64,000 bases of DNA from NCBI GenBank assembly GCA_025210265.1, contig JAOASD010000009.1:24967-88966 (forward strand). Reading direction: 5' to 3'. The position numbers and the translations under genes are program-made. Under the pieces are notes generated by a model. That model had not been told where the DNA came from. It saw nothing but the letters and a program-made list of their open reading frames with translations, and made no database searches. Below are positions 50,361 through 58,725 of this stretch, piece after piece; position 1 is the first letter of the stretch, and the number at the start of each line of letters is the position of its first letter. This stretch comes from Pelagimonas sp. (lineage in GTDB: Bacteria > Pseudomonadota > Alphaproteobacteria > Rhodobacterales > Rhodobacteraceae).

Positions 50361-51173
50361 ATGAGCCTTCGATTGCCCGAAATGCCACATGGTTTTCCAC
50401 CGCCGATTCCGAATTGGGCGCTTTTGCAAAAAGAGGCAGAACTGCTGGGCGGTGCAGAACCTGTATTACAGGCGCCGTTGCGGGCGTTATTTCCAGAAAA
50501 CGGGGCATTGGGGCAGGCGCTTGCTTTGCGCCTGGCCGAAACCTTGCAAAGCGATGATCTGCCCAAGGCCGCATTGCAGCGGCTGTTTGCCGAGGAGCTG
50601 GAAGAGGCGCCGGATCTGGAATCCGCGCTCTGTGCCGATCTGCTGGCCACACGCCGCCGGGATCCTGCCTGCGAATCCTATCTGCATGTGTTTCTGAACC
50701 TAAAAGGTTTTCTGGCGCTGCAGGCTCATCGCATCGCGCATCATCTGTGGCAGCAGGGGCGGGCGGCGCTGGCCTGTTATCTGTCCAATCGTGTGTCGTT
50801 GAAAATTGGCGTCGATATTCACCCGGCGGCCCGGATCGGGACCGGGGTGATGCTGGATCATGCGTCCGGTCTGGTGATCGGCGAAACTGCGGTTGTCGGG
50901 GATGACGTGTCTATTCTGCAGAATGTGACGTTGGGTGGAACCGGCAAGACCGGTGGGGATCGCCATCCCAAAGTCCAGCAGGGTGTCATGATCGGTGCCG
51001 GAGCCAAGATCATCGGCAATATTCAGATCGGTGCAAAAAGCAAAGTCGCGGCGGGCAGTGTGGTGTTGAAAGACGTCCCGCCCAATTGCACGGTGGCGGG
51101 GATTCCTGCCCAGATCATGCGCATTCACACCACGCGCCCTGCGCCTGCGGAAACGATGGATCAATCCCTGTGA
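50361..51173 (+). CDS. cysE: Serine O-acetyltransferase
   Basis: Makes O-acetyl-L-serine for cysteine synthesis. The 270-residue protein has an N-terminal helical domain (about residues 1-150, ending in FLALQAHRIAHHLWQQGR with the catalytic histidine region) and the left-handed beta-helix of hexapeptide repeats: VDIHPAARIGTGVMLDHASG, VIGETAVVGDDVSILQNVTLGG, HPKVQQGVMIGAGAKIIGNI, IGAKSKVAAGSVVLKDVPPN. AAAGGAG lies about 10 bases before the ATG. It may be a second, plasmid-borne copy. Its rhodanese neighbour hints at sulfur metabolism around the cluster. Confidence 0.92.
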   Translation: MSLRLPEMPHGFPPPIPNWALLQKEAELLGGAEPVLQAPLRALFPENGALGQALALRLAETLQSDDLPKAALQRLFAEELEEAPDLESALCADLLATRRRDPACESYLHVFLNLKGFLALQAHRIAHHLWQQGRAALACYLSNRVSLKIGVDIHPAARIGTGVMLDHASGLVIGETAVVGDDVSILQNVTLGGTGKTGGDRHPKVQQGVMIGAGAKIIGNIQIGAKSKVAAGSVVLKDVPPNCTVAGIPAQIMRIHTTRPAPAETMDQSL

Positions 51174-51200
51174 TGGGCGTCGTTGGCGTGGGTTTAATGT

Positions 51201-51233
51201 GAAAGGCGGCGCTGGTTTTGCGCGCCGCCTTTC
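51201..51233. terminator. Bidirectional terminator between cysE and the cysteine hydrolase gene
   Basis: A perfect 12-bp stem (GAAAGGCGGCGC, 51201-51212, with GCGCCGCCTTTC, 51222-51233) with a 9-base loop. It lies between the cysE stop at 51173 and the minus-strand gene stop at 51245, so it serves both. T-tracts are short on both sides. Confidence 0.8.
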
Positions 51234-51244
51234 GTTTCAATGTC

Positions 51245-52081
51245 TTACATTGCGGCTTTGATCTGTTTTACCGCTTCTTCTGTGCTCCAGACCGCATTCG
51301 CCATGTAGCGGAAATTGATCAGCGCGGCGAGATAGCCATCGCCTTCGGGCAGTTGTGCCGCGGCGGTGGCGTCCTTGACCACGGCGACCTCGAACCCGTC
51401 TTCCAGCAGCTCACGCAGATGGCTTTCGGTACACAGGTTGGCAGACATACCCGCAAGGATCACCTGATCGACCCCGGCCTTGCGCAGCTGCAGCGACAGG
51501 TCGTTTGTGTCGTTACCATAGACTTTGTGCGGCGAGGTGACGATGGTTTTGCCATCTTCGATGTATTTTTTGTATTGCGGCATCCAATCCGCGCCCGAGC
51601 CTTCGAACCCGTCCAGATTCAGGGGGCCTTTGCGATCGAACATGCCGATCTTGTGCATCAGCTTTTCCAGCGCGCCTTCGAATTTCCAGCCGTGATCGGT
51701 GGGGTAATAGTAATGCGGCGACACGGCGACGGTGATGTCTGCGCCCTTGGCGGTTTTGAACAGGGTTTCGATGTTCTCGACGGTGTTGTGTTCCTGAACA
51801 CTGGCGCCGATCACGCCCCAGGTCACACCTTCGGGATGCAAAAAGTCGACCTGCGGGTCGGTCACAACCAGCGCCGCGCGGCTGAGATCCAGTTTCATGT
51901 CAGAGGGCGGCAGCGCGGGCTCTGCCGGGTCGGCATATGGGTTGTCGGATTTCATCGCCTCGGCAGGGGCCGCGCCCACCACCGCAGCGGCACCCGCAGC
52001 CGATGCCAGCAATCCCCCGCGCAGGGCGGCACGGCGTGACAGGCCATTTTTCTTTGGGTCTTGATCGTGACAATCACACAT
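51245..52081 (-). CDS. Tat-exported isochorismatase-family cysteine hydrolase
   Basis: A 278-residue predicted periplasmic hydrolase. A twin-arginine signal (LSRRAALRGG followed by an alanine-rich core, ending PAEA near residue 42) precedes the isochorismatase fold: AALVVTDPQVDFLHPEG with the catalytic aspartate, and ILAGMSANLCTESHLRELL with the nucleophile cysteine and the preceding cis-peptide region. DATAAA follows. AAGGATG lies just before the ATG at 52081. Family members cut amides and ureas (nicotinamidase, N-carbamoylsarcosine amidase). It is divergent from an AraC regulator that likely controls it. Confidence 0.8.
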   Translation of the reverse strand: MCDCHDQDPKKNGLSRRAALRGGLLASAAGAAAVVGAAPAEAMKSDNPYADPAEPALPPSDMKLDLSRAALVVTDPQVDFLHPEGVTWGVIGASVQEHNTVENIETLFKTAKGADITVAVSPHYYYPTDHGWKFEGALEKLMHKIGMFDRKGPLNLDGFEGSGADWMPQYKKYIEDGKTIVTSPHKVYGNDTNDLSLQLRKAGVDQVILAGMSANLCTESHLRELLEDGFEVAVVKDATAAAQLPEGDGYLAALINFRYMANAVWSTEEAVKQIKAAM

Positions 52082-52132
52082 GGGTTCATCCTTCCTCGTG
52101 GTTGTGATGAAAGGAATATGGATGGGTCGATG

Positions 52133-52188
52133 TATCAGTTTGTCTTGATGGTGTATCTTTTGGTCAAAATAGGTATCAATTCGTCCTG
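52133..52188. promoter_or_regulatory. Direct repeats in the hydrolase/AraC divergent promoter
   Basis: TATCAGTTTGTCTTG (52133-52147) and TATCAATTCGTCCTG (52174-52188) match at 12 of 15 positions and start 41 bases apart, about four helical turns. Direct repeats of this size are typical AraC-family sites. They lie between the divergent hydrolase and AraC genes. Confidence 0.6.
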
Positions 52189-52207
52189 TTTCTGATATGC
52201 CGTGGGC

Positions 52208-53128
52208 ATGAGCTATGAACATGTGTTTGACCAGCTGGAGATCGCGCCCGACCCGTTTGCCGTTTGCGAACTGAAAGGGCGCTGCGATCTGGGTCTGGGG
52301 CAGGATGCCACGGCGACGTTGCATTATATCCTGCGTGGAACAGGCAGCCTGCATGTGCGCGGCGCGCCGGATATTCCTGTTGGGCCGGGGTGCCTTATCC
52401 TTGTGCCGGCGTTGCAACGTCATAGCCTGCGCAGCACCGGGGGGCACAGCACTCCGGTGCCGGACTGCAAACCGGCGGAATTGAATTTGCGCCATCTGCT
52501 AAAGGACGATGCGTCGGATCAAGAGGGCCAGTTGATTGCGCTATGCGCCCATGTGCGTGTGGGGCTGCGCGGGGCCGAAGATGTGATCGACCTGATACGC
52601 AACCCGATGGTGGAACGCATCGCGCCTGACTCTCCGCTGCGCCCGGCCATGGATTTGTTGCTGCACGAATTATGCCGTCCGGGGGCTGGCAGCCGGGCGA
52701 TGATCCGCGCGGTTCTGACCCAGTGTCTGATCGAAATGCTGCGTCGCCGCCTGCAGGACGAGGATGGGGCGCTGCGCTGGATGGCGGCTTTGCGCGATCC
52801 GCAGGTCTGGGAGGCCTTGCGGGCGATGCTGGATGCGCCGGGCGATCCGCATACGGTGGACAGCCTGGCGGAACGTGTCGGGCTCAGCCGGTCTGCTTTT
52901 GCCAATCGGTTTTCTGCGGCCTATGGCAGTGGCCCCATTGACCTGTTGCGGGATCTGCGTCTGCGCAAGGCGGCGACGCTGCTGCGGGATACGAACATAC
53001 CGGTCAAACGTGTTGCGCATCTTGTCGGGTTTAGCAGCCGCACGGCGTTTAGCCGTCTGTTTGAACAGCGCACGGGGCAAAGCCCGCTGCAATTTCGCAA
53101 GGATCACGCTGTTGGGCGGGCGTCCTGA
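52208..53128 (+). CDS. AraC-family transcriptional regulator
   Basis: A 306-residue regulator. The N-terminal 180 residues are a cupin-like sensor domain (ATLHYILRGTGSLHVRGAPD, VGPGCLILVPALQRHSL). The C-terminal part has the two AraC helix-turn-helix units: SLAERVGLSRSAFANRFSAAYG and PVKRVAHLVGFSSRTAFSRLFEQRTGQSP. The ATG at 52208 is preferred over a GTG 6 bases upstream; the ribosome site is weak. It most likely activates the divergent Tat-exported hydrolase gene through the direct repeats between them. Its inducer is unknown. Confidence 0.88.
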   Translation: MSYEHVFDQLEIAPDPFAVCELKGRCDLGLGQDATATLHYILRGTGSLHVRGAPDIPVGPGCLILVPALQRHSLRSTGGHSTPVPDCKPAELNLRHLLKDDASDQEGQLIALCAHVRVGLRGAEDVIDLIRNPMVERIAPDSPLRPAMDLLLHELCRPGAGSRAMIRAVLTQCLIEMLRRRLQDEDGALRWMAALRDPQVWEALRAMLDAPGDPHTVDSLAERVGLSRSAFANRFSAAYGSGPIDLLRDLRLRKAATLLRDTNIPVKRVAHLVGFSSRTAFSRLFEQRTGQSPLQFRKDHAVGRAS

Positions 53129-53176
53129 CTAACCTTTGGGTTATCGTCCTATCCGCAATCCCTGCGAGAACCGCCT

Positions 53177-54694
53177 TTGAACGCGCCTATCGCGCGCGCA
53201 GTCGTGGCAGTTCTACACCAACGTATTGGTTGCGAGGTTGCTGTGAAAATTCGTCACGAGGCCCCCGGCGCAGAGCTGGATTGGAAGGTTCAGGCCCCCC
53301 TGACGGTGGAAACACCGTCCGGGGAACTGGTGCGGGTCGACAGCTGGTCGCTGGCTGGGCTGGAATGGCCTGCTGATGCGCCGGATTGTCCCCGTACCGG
53401 CACATTATCCGTGCCGTTTCAGGGGGTTGATATTCGCTTTCCGGTCCGTCTGAACCCGCAGCCAAACGGCTCTATCGCGCTGGAGGGGCTGAGCGGGCGG
53501 CAGCGCGAAACGCTGGCCTTGTTTTACCGCTCGCTTTTGTCCGGGCGCATGGCCAGCAATGGTGAGCTGATCACCAGCCTCGACACGCCCGTCGATCTGG
53601 TTCCCATGGAAGAAACCGAAGAAGACCGTGCGATCCGCCCGACCCCGCGCCTGCCCCGGCTGCTGCGGGCGGTGTTCAACATGGCCGTCTATCTGGCGCT
53701 GGCAGGGGCGGTGATGGCGGTTGTCGGCAACAATATTTTCACCAGCCTGGATCGGATTGATATTCAGCATGGGCGCGTCATTGCGCCTGTTTCTGATATT
53801 TCGGTGCCGCAGGCGGGGGTGGTGGGGCGTGTTCTGGTGACATCAGGGCAGGTCGTGCCTGCAGGTGCGGTTTTGTTCACCCTGCGCGATCCCGAAACCG
53901 AAGCCCGCCTGGCCGGGGCGGAGGCCGATCTGGCTTTGGCCCAGGCGGCGCAGGCGCGGTTGCAGCAGGCCGGGCGGGATCTGGATCAGGCGCGCGCAGA
54001 TCCTGATCCGGCGCGGCGCATGGCGTTGGCGGCTCAGCTGTTCCCGCGCTTTGTCCCACAGGGGGATTTTGATGCGGCGCGCCGGAACTGGCTGGTCTGG
54101 CGGGATCGCGGGCCGCAGCTGGCCGCGGCGCATGACCCGCTGACTCTGATCGCCGAGGCGCTGGAGATCGAAACCCAGCAGCTGCAGGCGCAGATCAGCG
54201 CATTGCAGACCCGCCGCGCCGGGTTGCTGGACTTGTTGCAGGCCGGGCAGATCACCGCCCCCGAGGCAGGCCAGATTGACCAGATCCTGATCCGCCCCGG
54301 TCAGATGATCACGCCCAAGACCCCGGCTTTGCGGGTCGAAGGACAAGGCGCGCGGGTCATGGTGGGCTGGGTGTCGGAACGCTTTGCCGAAACGGTTTAT
54401 ATCGGGATGCCCGCCACTGCGGGGTTCAATCTTGAGGGCGAAAAGCAGGATCTGCTGGGCACAGTCACCGATATTCAGGCTGGCGATCATCCGCAGCGCC
54501 CCGGAGAGTTCGGGATCCTGATCACCGTCACCGCGCAGGGGCTGAGCCCACAGGATAGCAGAACCCATCTGCGCATCGGTGCGCCGGTCAATCTAGAGGC
54601 CAAACGCCAATTGCTTTGGGATACGCGACAGTGGATCCGCGGCGTGGGTGCCGTGATCTGGCCGGGGCAGGGGGCGCATCATGACAGAGTATGA
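53177..54694 (+). CDS. PilZ-HlyD fusion protein, Alg44-like
   Basis: A membrane-fusion protein for glycan secretion. The N-terminal ~140 residues resemble a PilZ domain: the D-x-S-x-x-G motif is DSWSLAG, but the upstream R-x-x-x-R pair expected for cyclic-di-GMP binding is not visible. One helix follows (FNMAVYLALAGAVMAVVGNN), then a HlyD-type periplasmic part with a lipoyl-like half (VPQAGVVGRVLVTSGQVVPAG), coiled coil (residues 245-350) and the second half (TAPEAGQIDQILIRPGQMIT). The start is TTG at 53177 or GTG at 53243 (MKIRHEAPG), the latter with GAGG 5 bases upstream. Alg44 and related proteins pair with a GT2 synthase, which is the next gene (14-base overlap). Confidence 0.75.
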   Translation: MNAPIARAVVAVLHQRIGCEVAVKIRHEAPGAELDWKVQAPLTVETPSGELVRVDSWSLAGLEWPADAPDCPRTGTLSVPFQGVDIRFPVRLNPQPNGSIALEGLSGRQRETLALFYRSLLSGRMASNGELITSLDTPVDLVPMEETEEDRAIRPTPRLPRLLRAVFNMAVYLALAGAVMAVVGNNIFTSLDRIDIQHGRVIAPVSDISVPQAGVVGRVLVTSGQVVPAGAVLFTLRDPETEARLAGAEADLALAQAAQARLQQAGRDLDQARADPDPARRMALAAQLFPRFVPQGDFDAARRNWLVWRDRGPQLAAAHDPLTLIAEALEIETQQLQAQISALQTRRAGLLDLLQAGQITAPEAGQIDQILIRPGQMITPKTPALRVEGQGARVMVGWVSERFAETVYIGMPATAGFNLEGEKQDLLGTVTDIQAGDHPQRPGEFGILITVTAQGLSPQDSRTHLRIGAPVNLEAKRQLLWDTRQWIRGVGAVIWPGQGAHHDRV

Positions 54695-56279
54695 GTTCGA
54701 CAAGGATCTGACCGCCCGCCTGCGCGAGATGCAGAAACCCCTGGGCAATTACTTGACCCGCTGGTCGCTGCCCAATGCAATTGTGTTTCTGGTGGTGTTT
54801 TCCGGTCTGCTCTGGCTGCTGACCAATGTGCCCAACCGCTATTTCAACCCCAGCGTTCTGAACGTGACCGTGGTGCTGGGCACGCTGGGCCTGTGGCGCT
54901 TTGGCTGGTGGTTCACCCATGCCATGCGCGCCCAGATCTATGCCCGCACCCGCTGGCCGGGGATGCGCAAACGGGCCGATGCGATCTGGCAGGCGGGCTG
55001 GCGGCCCAAGCAGCTGCATATCCAGATGACCACCTATTACGAAGAGCCCTCGATCACCAAGCGCGTGATCGGCTCTATCCTTGGCCAGATCCGGCGCGAG
55101 CGCATCCCCACCACGCTTTATATCGGCACGGGCAGCGCCTATGACGAAATGATCATCCGGGACTTTGTCGAAACCCATGCGCAGGACATCCCGGACGAGC
55201 TGGCCACGCTGGTTTTCATCCGCCAGAACCAGCCGGGCAAGCGCATGGCCATCGGATTGATCCTGCGCGCGATCTGCCGATCCGATCCCAGCCCCGATGA
55301 TCTGGTGATTTTCATGGATGGCGACGCGCTCTACGGTCATGACGTGCTGCAGAAATGCCTGCCCATGTTTGCCGCCGATCCCGAATTGCAGGCCCTGACC
55401 ACCGACGAAGAGGTGATCTGTTACGGCCCCCAATGGATCGCCCGCTGGCTGGACATGCGGTTCGCGCAGCGCCGTCTGGCGATGCAAAGCCACGCCCTGT
55501 CCGGTCGCGTGCTGACCCTGACCGGCCGGATGAGCGTGTTTCGCGCGCGCCATATTCTGGACCACCGCTTTATCCGCACGATCGAGGCCGACCATCTGGA
55601 TCACTGGCTGTGGGGGCGGTTCCGCTTTCTGTCGGGGGATGACAAATCGACCTGGTATCACCTGCTGAGCGTCGGTGCCAAGATGACCTATGTGCCCGAC
55701 GCCACGGTCTATACAATCGAGGTGATCAAGGAAAACGGCCTGATGCGGATGGTGCAGAATTTCCGCCGCTGGTCGGGCAACATGCTGCGCAACGGGGCGC
55801 GGGCCATCGCGCTGGGGCCCACCGCCATGCCGTTTTTCATCTGGTGGTGCGTGGTGGATCAGCGCATCGCCATGTGGACCATGATGGTCAGCCCGATCAT
55901 GGCGGTGATGGGCAGCATGGTCGCGCCGGGCTATTTCTGGAACTGCCTGATCTGGGTGCTGTTTTCCCGCGTCGTGCTGTGCCTGTTCCTGTTCAATTAC
56001 AGCCGCCGCGCCGATATGAGCTGGCCTTTCATCCTGTATCTGAACCAGGTCATCAATGCCTCGGTCAAGATCTACATGATCTTTCATTTGTCGAAACAGA
56101 AATGGTCGAACCGGGGCAACCAGTCATCGGGCGATGGGGGCGGGTGGTTTGAAACCCTGCGCAGCAGCGTGGCGAAATTTCAGCTGGTCACGGCGCTGTC
56201 GGCCTTTGTCACGCTGATCATGATTTATGTCGGGCTGATGGAAAACCCGTTCGGAGAATCCTCGACCCCGGCGTTTTAG
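54681..56279 (+). CDS. GT2 membrane glycan synthase, Alg8/cellulose-synthase-like
   Basis: A 532-residue processive beta-glycosyltransferase. Two N-terminal helices (IVFLVVFSGLLWLLTNVP; VTVVLGTLGLWRFGWWF), a cytoplasmic GT-A domain, and C-terminal helices. Catalytic residues fit: the metal-binding D-G-D of VIFMDGDALYG, a TGRMSVFRA element, an acidic EADHLDHW region and Q-N-F-R-R-W for the conserved Q-x-x-R-W. Together with the preceding PilZ-HlyD protein the pair looks like the Alg44/Alg8 or BgsB/BgsA systems, which make alginate and mixed-linkage glucan. The product here is not known. Confidence 0.82.
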   Translation: MTEYEFDKDLTARLREMQKPLGNYLTRWSLPNAIVFLVVFSGLLWLLTNVPNRYFNPSVLNVTVVLGTLGLWRFGWWFTHAMRAQIYARTRWPGMRKRADAIWQAGWRPKQLHIQMTTYYEEPSITKRVIGSILGQIRRERIPTTLYIGTGSAYDEMIIRDFVETHAQDIPDELATLVFIRQNQPGKRMAIGLILRAICRSDPSPDDLVIFMDGDALYGHDVLQKCLPMFAADPELQALTTDEEVICYGPQWIARWLDMRFAQRRLAMQSHALSGRVLTLTGRMSVFRARHILDHRFIRTIEADHLDHWLWGRFRFLSGDDKSTWYHLLSVGAKMTYVPDATVYTIEVIKENGLMRMVQNFRRWSGNMLRNGARAIALGPTAMPFFIWWCVVDQRIAMWTMMVSPIMAVMGSMVAPGYFWNCLIWVLFSRVVLCLFLFNYSRRADMSWPFILYLNQVINASVKIYMIFHLSKQKWSNRGNQSSGDGGGWFETLRSSVAKFQLVTALSAFVTLIMIYVGLMENPFGESSTPAF

Positions 56280-56354
56280 GGCGCTGCTGTGGGCAAAGGC
56301 AGAGGTCAGAAAACGCTGTTGCCGATCTGTGTACCTTGTCATACTCGGCGCTAT

Positions 56355-56373
56355 CGCATGAGAAATTCATGCG
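56355..56373 (+). promoter_or_regulatory. Inverted repeat upstream of the tungstate transporter operon
   Basis: CGCATGA-gaaat-TCATGCG is a perfect 7-bp inverted repeat 39 bases before the tupB start. It may be the operator of a metal/oxyanion regulator. It does not match the ModE consensus well. Confidence 0.5.
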
Positions 56374-56411
56374 GAATCACCATGAGGTAAGCGCCTTGAT
56401 GCGAGGCCAGA

Positions 56412-57116
56412 GTGACTGATCTTTGGGAAGGGCTGGCCAGAGCCGTCTGGCTGGTCGTGCAGCTGGATGCGGATCTGATCGAGATCTCGCTGCGGTCGCT
56501 GCACGTGACCCTGACCGCGCTGGTCGTGGCGTCGGCCATTGCGCTGCCACTTGCAGCGGTGCTGGCGGTGCGCCGGTTTCGGATGCGCCGTGCGGTGATT
56601 GCCCTGCTGAATGCGCTGATGGGGCTGCCGCCGGTGGTTGTGGGGCTGGTGGTTTATGTGCTGCTGTCACGGGCCGGGCCGTTTGGTGTGCTGGGGTTGT
56701 TGTTCACGCCCACGGCGATGGTGATCGCGCAGGTGATCATCATTGTGCCGCTGATTGCGTCAATCGCGCATCAATCCCTGCGTGAACTTTGGGCCGAATA
56801 TCACGACCTGCTGATTTCAATGAACGTCACGCAGCGCCAGAAAATCGCCACCCTGCTGTGGGATGCGCGCCGGGCCTTGTTGACGGCGGCGCTGGCTGGG
56901 TTTGGCCGCGCGATTGGCGAAGTCGGCGCGATCATGATCGTGGGCGGTAATATCGACCACGCCACCCGTGTGCTGACCACAGCCATCGCGCTGGAAACCG
57001 GCAAGGGGGATTTTGCGCTGGCGCTGGCCCTTGGCTTTGTGCTGATCGCGCTGGCCATTCTGGTCAATCTGGGCATTCACTGGCTCAGCCGCACGGAACG
57101 GGAGGGCCGCTGGTGA
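56412..57116 (+). CDS. tupB: Tungstate-type ABC transporter permease
   Basis: A 234-residue permease with five to six membrane helices. The family's EAA-type loop is near RALLTAALAGFGRAIGEVGAIMIVGGN, a match to TupB/WtpB-type oxyanion permeases. ALMGLPPVVVGLVVYVLLS is the other conserved part. Start GTG 56412 has GAGG 7 bases upstream. It overlaps tupC by 4 bases. Tungstate specificity follows from the TupA-like protein of the same operon; molybdate or another oxyanion is an alternative. Confidence 0.85.
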   Translation: MTDLWEGLARAVWLVVQLDADLIEISLRSLHVTLTALVVASAIALPLAAVLAVRRFRMRRAVIALLNALMGLPPVVVGLVVYVLLSRAGPFGVLGLLFTPTAMVIAQVIIIVPLIASIAHQSLRELWAEYHDLLISMNVTQRQKIATLLWDARRALLTAALAGFGRAIGEVGAIMIVGGNIDHATRVLTTAIALETGKGDFALALALGFVLIALAILVNLGIHWLSRTEREGRW

Positions 57117-57826
57117 GCACATTGTTCCCATTGCGCGCGGTCGGTGCAGGCACCAAGCGGCGCGGTCGCGTGCTGGTCGGTCCGGTGGATCTGACATTGG
57201 ACGGGCAGGGGATCACCGCAGTGATCGGCCCGAATGGGGCGGGCAAGACGTCGCTGTTGCGGCTGCTGCACGGGGCGGCGCGGCTCAGCATGGGGCAGAT
57301 CCATTGGGCGTGTCCGACCGACGAGGCCCGCCATCATCAGGCCTTTGTGTTTCAGCGCCCCATCATGCTGCGCCGGTCCGTTCTGGCCAACCTGACCTAC
57401 CCGCTGACCATTCATGGCATGAACCGGGCCGAGGCCCGCGATCGGGCCTGTGACTGGGCACAGCGCGTCGGGCTCGCGCCGCTTTTGGATCGCTCGGCGC
57501 TGGTGCTGTCCGGGGGCGAGCAGCAAAAACTGGCCCTCGCCCGCGCCCTGATCACCCAGCCCCGGCTGGTTTTTCTGGATGAACCCTGCGCCAATCTGGA
57601 TGGCCGGGCCACCGCCGAAATCGAAGCAATCCTGCACCAGGCCGCCAGCGCCGGCACTGCGATCCTGCTGTCCACCCATGATATGGGGCAGGCGCGCAGG
57701 CTGGCGCGTGACGTGGTGTTTCTGCGTCAGGGGCAGGTGCAGGAACACAGCCCTGCTCAGCAGTTTTTCAATACCCCGCAAAGCCCGTATGCGCGGGCCT
57801 TTCTGAATGGAGACATCGTGGAATGA
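57113..57826 (+). CDS. tupC: Tungstate-type ABC transporter ATP-binding protein
   Basis: A 237-residue ABC ATPase: Walker A GPNGAGKTSLLRLLHG (near residue 40), Q-loop FVFQRPIMLRR, signature LSGGEQQKLALARAL, Walker B LVFLDEPCANLD and H-loop LLSTHDMGQARR. Short, without the C-terminal regulatory TOBE domain of ModC, as in TupC. It overlaps tupB and tupA by 4 bases each. Confidence 0.88.
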   Translation: MSTLFPLRAVGAGTKRRGRVLVGPVDLTLDGQGITAVIGPNGAGKTSLLRLLHGAARLSMGQIHWACPTDEARHHQAFVFQRPIMLRRSVLANLTYPLTIHGMNRAEARDRACDWAQRVGLAPLLDRSALVLSGGEQQKLALARALITQPRLVFLDEPCANLDGRATAEIEAILHQAASAGTAILLSTHDMGQARRLARDVVFLRQGQVQEHSPAQQFFNTPQSPYARAFLNGDIVE

Positions 57827-58629
57827 TGCGTTTTCTGTCTTTCCTGACCCTGATCCTTACCCTTTGCAGCACGGCTGCCCATGCGGCGGAGACGCTGCGC
57901 ATGGCGGTGACGACCTCGTTTCACAATTCCGGCCTGGCTGAACAGCTGCTGCCGGAAATCCGCGAGGATCTGGACCTGGAGGTGCAGCTGCTGGTGGTTG
58001 GCACCGGGCAGGCGCTGAAGCTGGGGCGCGCGGGTGATGTGGATGCCATTCTGGTCCACAGCCGCACCGCCGAAGAGGCGTTTGTCGCAGAGGGCTATGG
58101 CACCCATCGCCGTGAAATCATGTATAACGATTTTGTCCTGATTGGCCCGGCTGCCGATCCGGCGGGGATTCAGAACAGCGCCAGCGCCTCAGAGGCCTTG
58201 CAGAGCATCGCCCGCACCCGCGCGGATTTTGTCAGCCGCGGCGATGACAGCGGCACCCACAAACAAGAGCTGCGCCTGTGGGCCGCTGCAGGTCAGGATC
58301 CGGCGCAGTTTGATCGCTGGTATAAATCTGTTGGCGCGGGCATGGGGGCGGCGCTCAATACTGCCTCTGGGGTGAATGGCTATATCCTGTCGGACCGCGC
58401 GAGCTGGCTGAATTTTGGCAATAAGGGCGGTCTGGCGCTGCTGTTTGCCGGGGATCCGGTGCTGTTCAACCAATATGCCTATCTGCCGGTGAACCCGGCG
58501 CGCCATGGCCATGTCAACGCAGAGGCGGCCGCACAGCTGGAAGATTGGCTGACCTCGCCCCGCGCGCAGGCGCTGATTGACGGGTATCAGATCCAAGGAG
58601 AAACCCTGTTCACCTTTAATGCGCGCTAG
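57823..58629 (+). CDS. tupA: Tungstate-binding periplasmic protein
   Basis: A 268-residue solute-binding protein. The signal peptide ends after AAHA (residue 21). LRMAVTTSFHNSGLAEQLL is the family's oxyanion loop (TTxS...SGL), followed by VGTGQALKLGRAGDVDAILVHSRTAEEAFV and HRREIMYNDFVLIGPAADP, close to the TupA wording for tungstate. Tungstate enters enzymes such as formate dehydrogenase. The operon order here is tupB-tupC-tupA, with the receptor last. Confidence 0.88.
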   Translation: MMRFLSFLTLILTLCSTAAHAAETLRMAVTTSFHNSGLAEQLLPEIREDLDLEVQLLVVGTGQALKLGRAGDVDAILVHSRTAEEAFVAEGYGTHRREIMYNDFVLIGPAADPAGIQNSASASEALQSIARTRADFVSRGDDSGTHKQELRLWAAAGQDPAQFDRWYKSVGAGMGAALNTASGVNGYILSDRASWLNFGNKGGLALLFAGDPVLFNQYAYLPVNPARHGHVNAEAAAQLEDWLTSPRAQALIDGYQIQGETLFTFNAR

Positions 58630-58725
58630 GATCACGTTTGCGCAATTCCCCGCCCGTCGGGTCAGATAGCCATGGCAGCCCCCTGAGCGCTGATCTAAAC
58701 TGCGCAAAAGCCGGGGGGCTACGCC

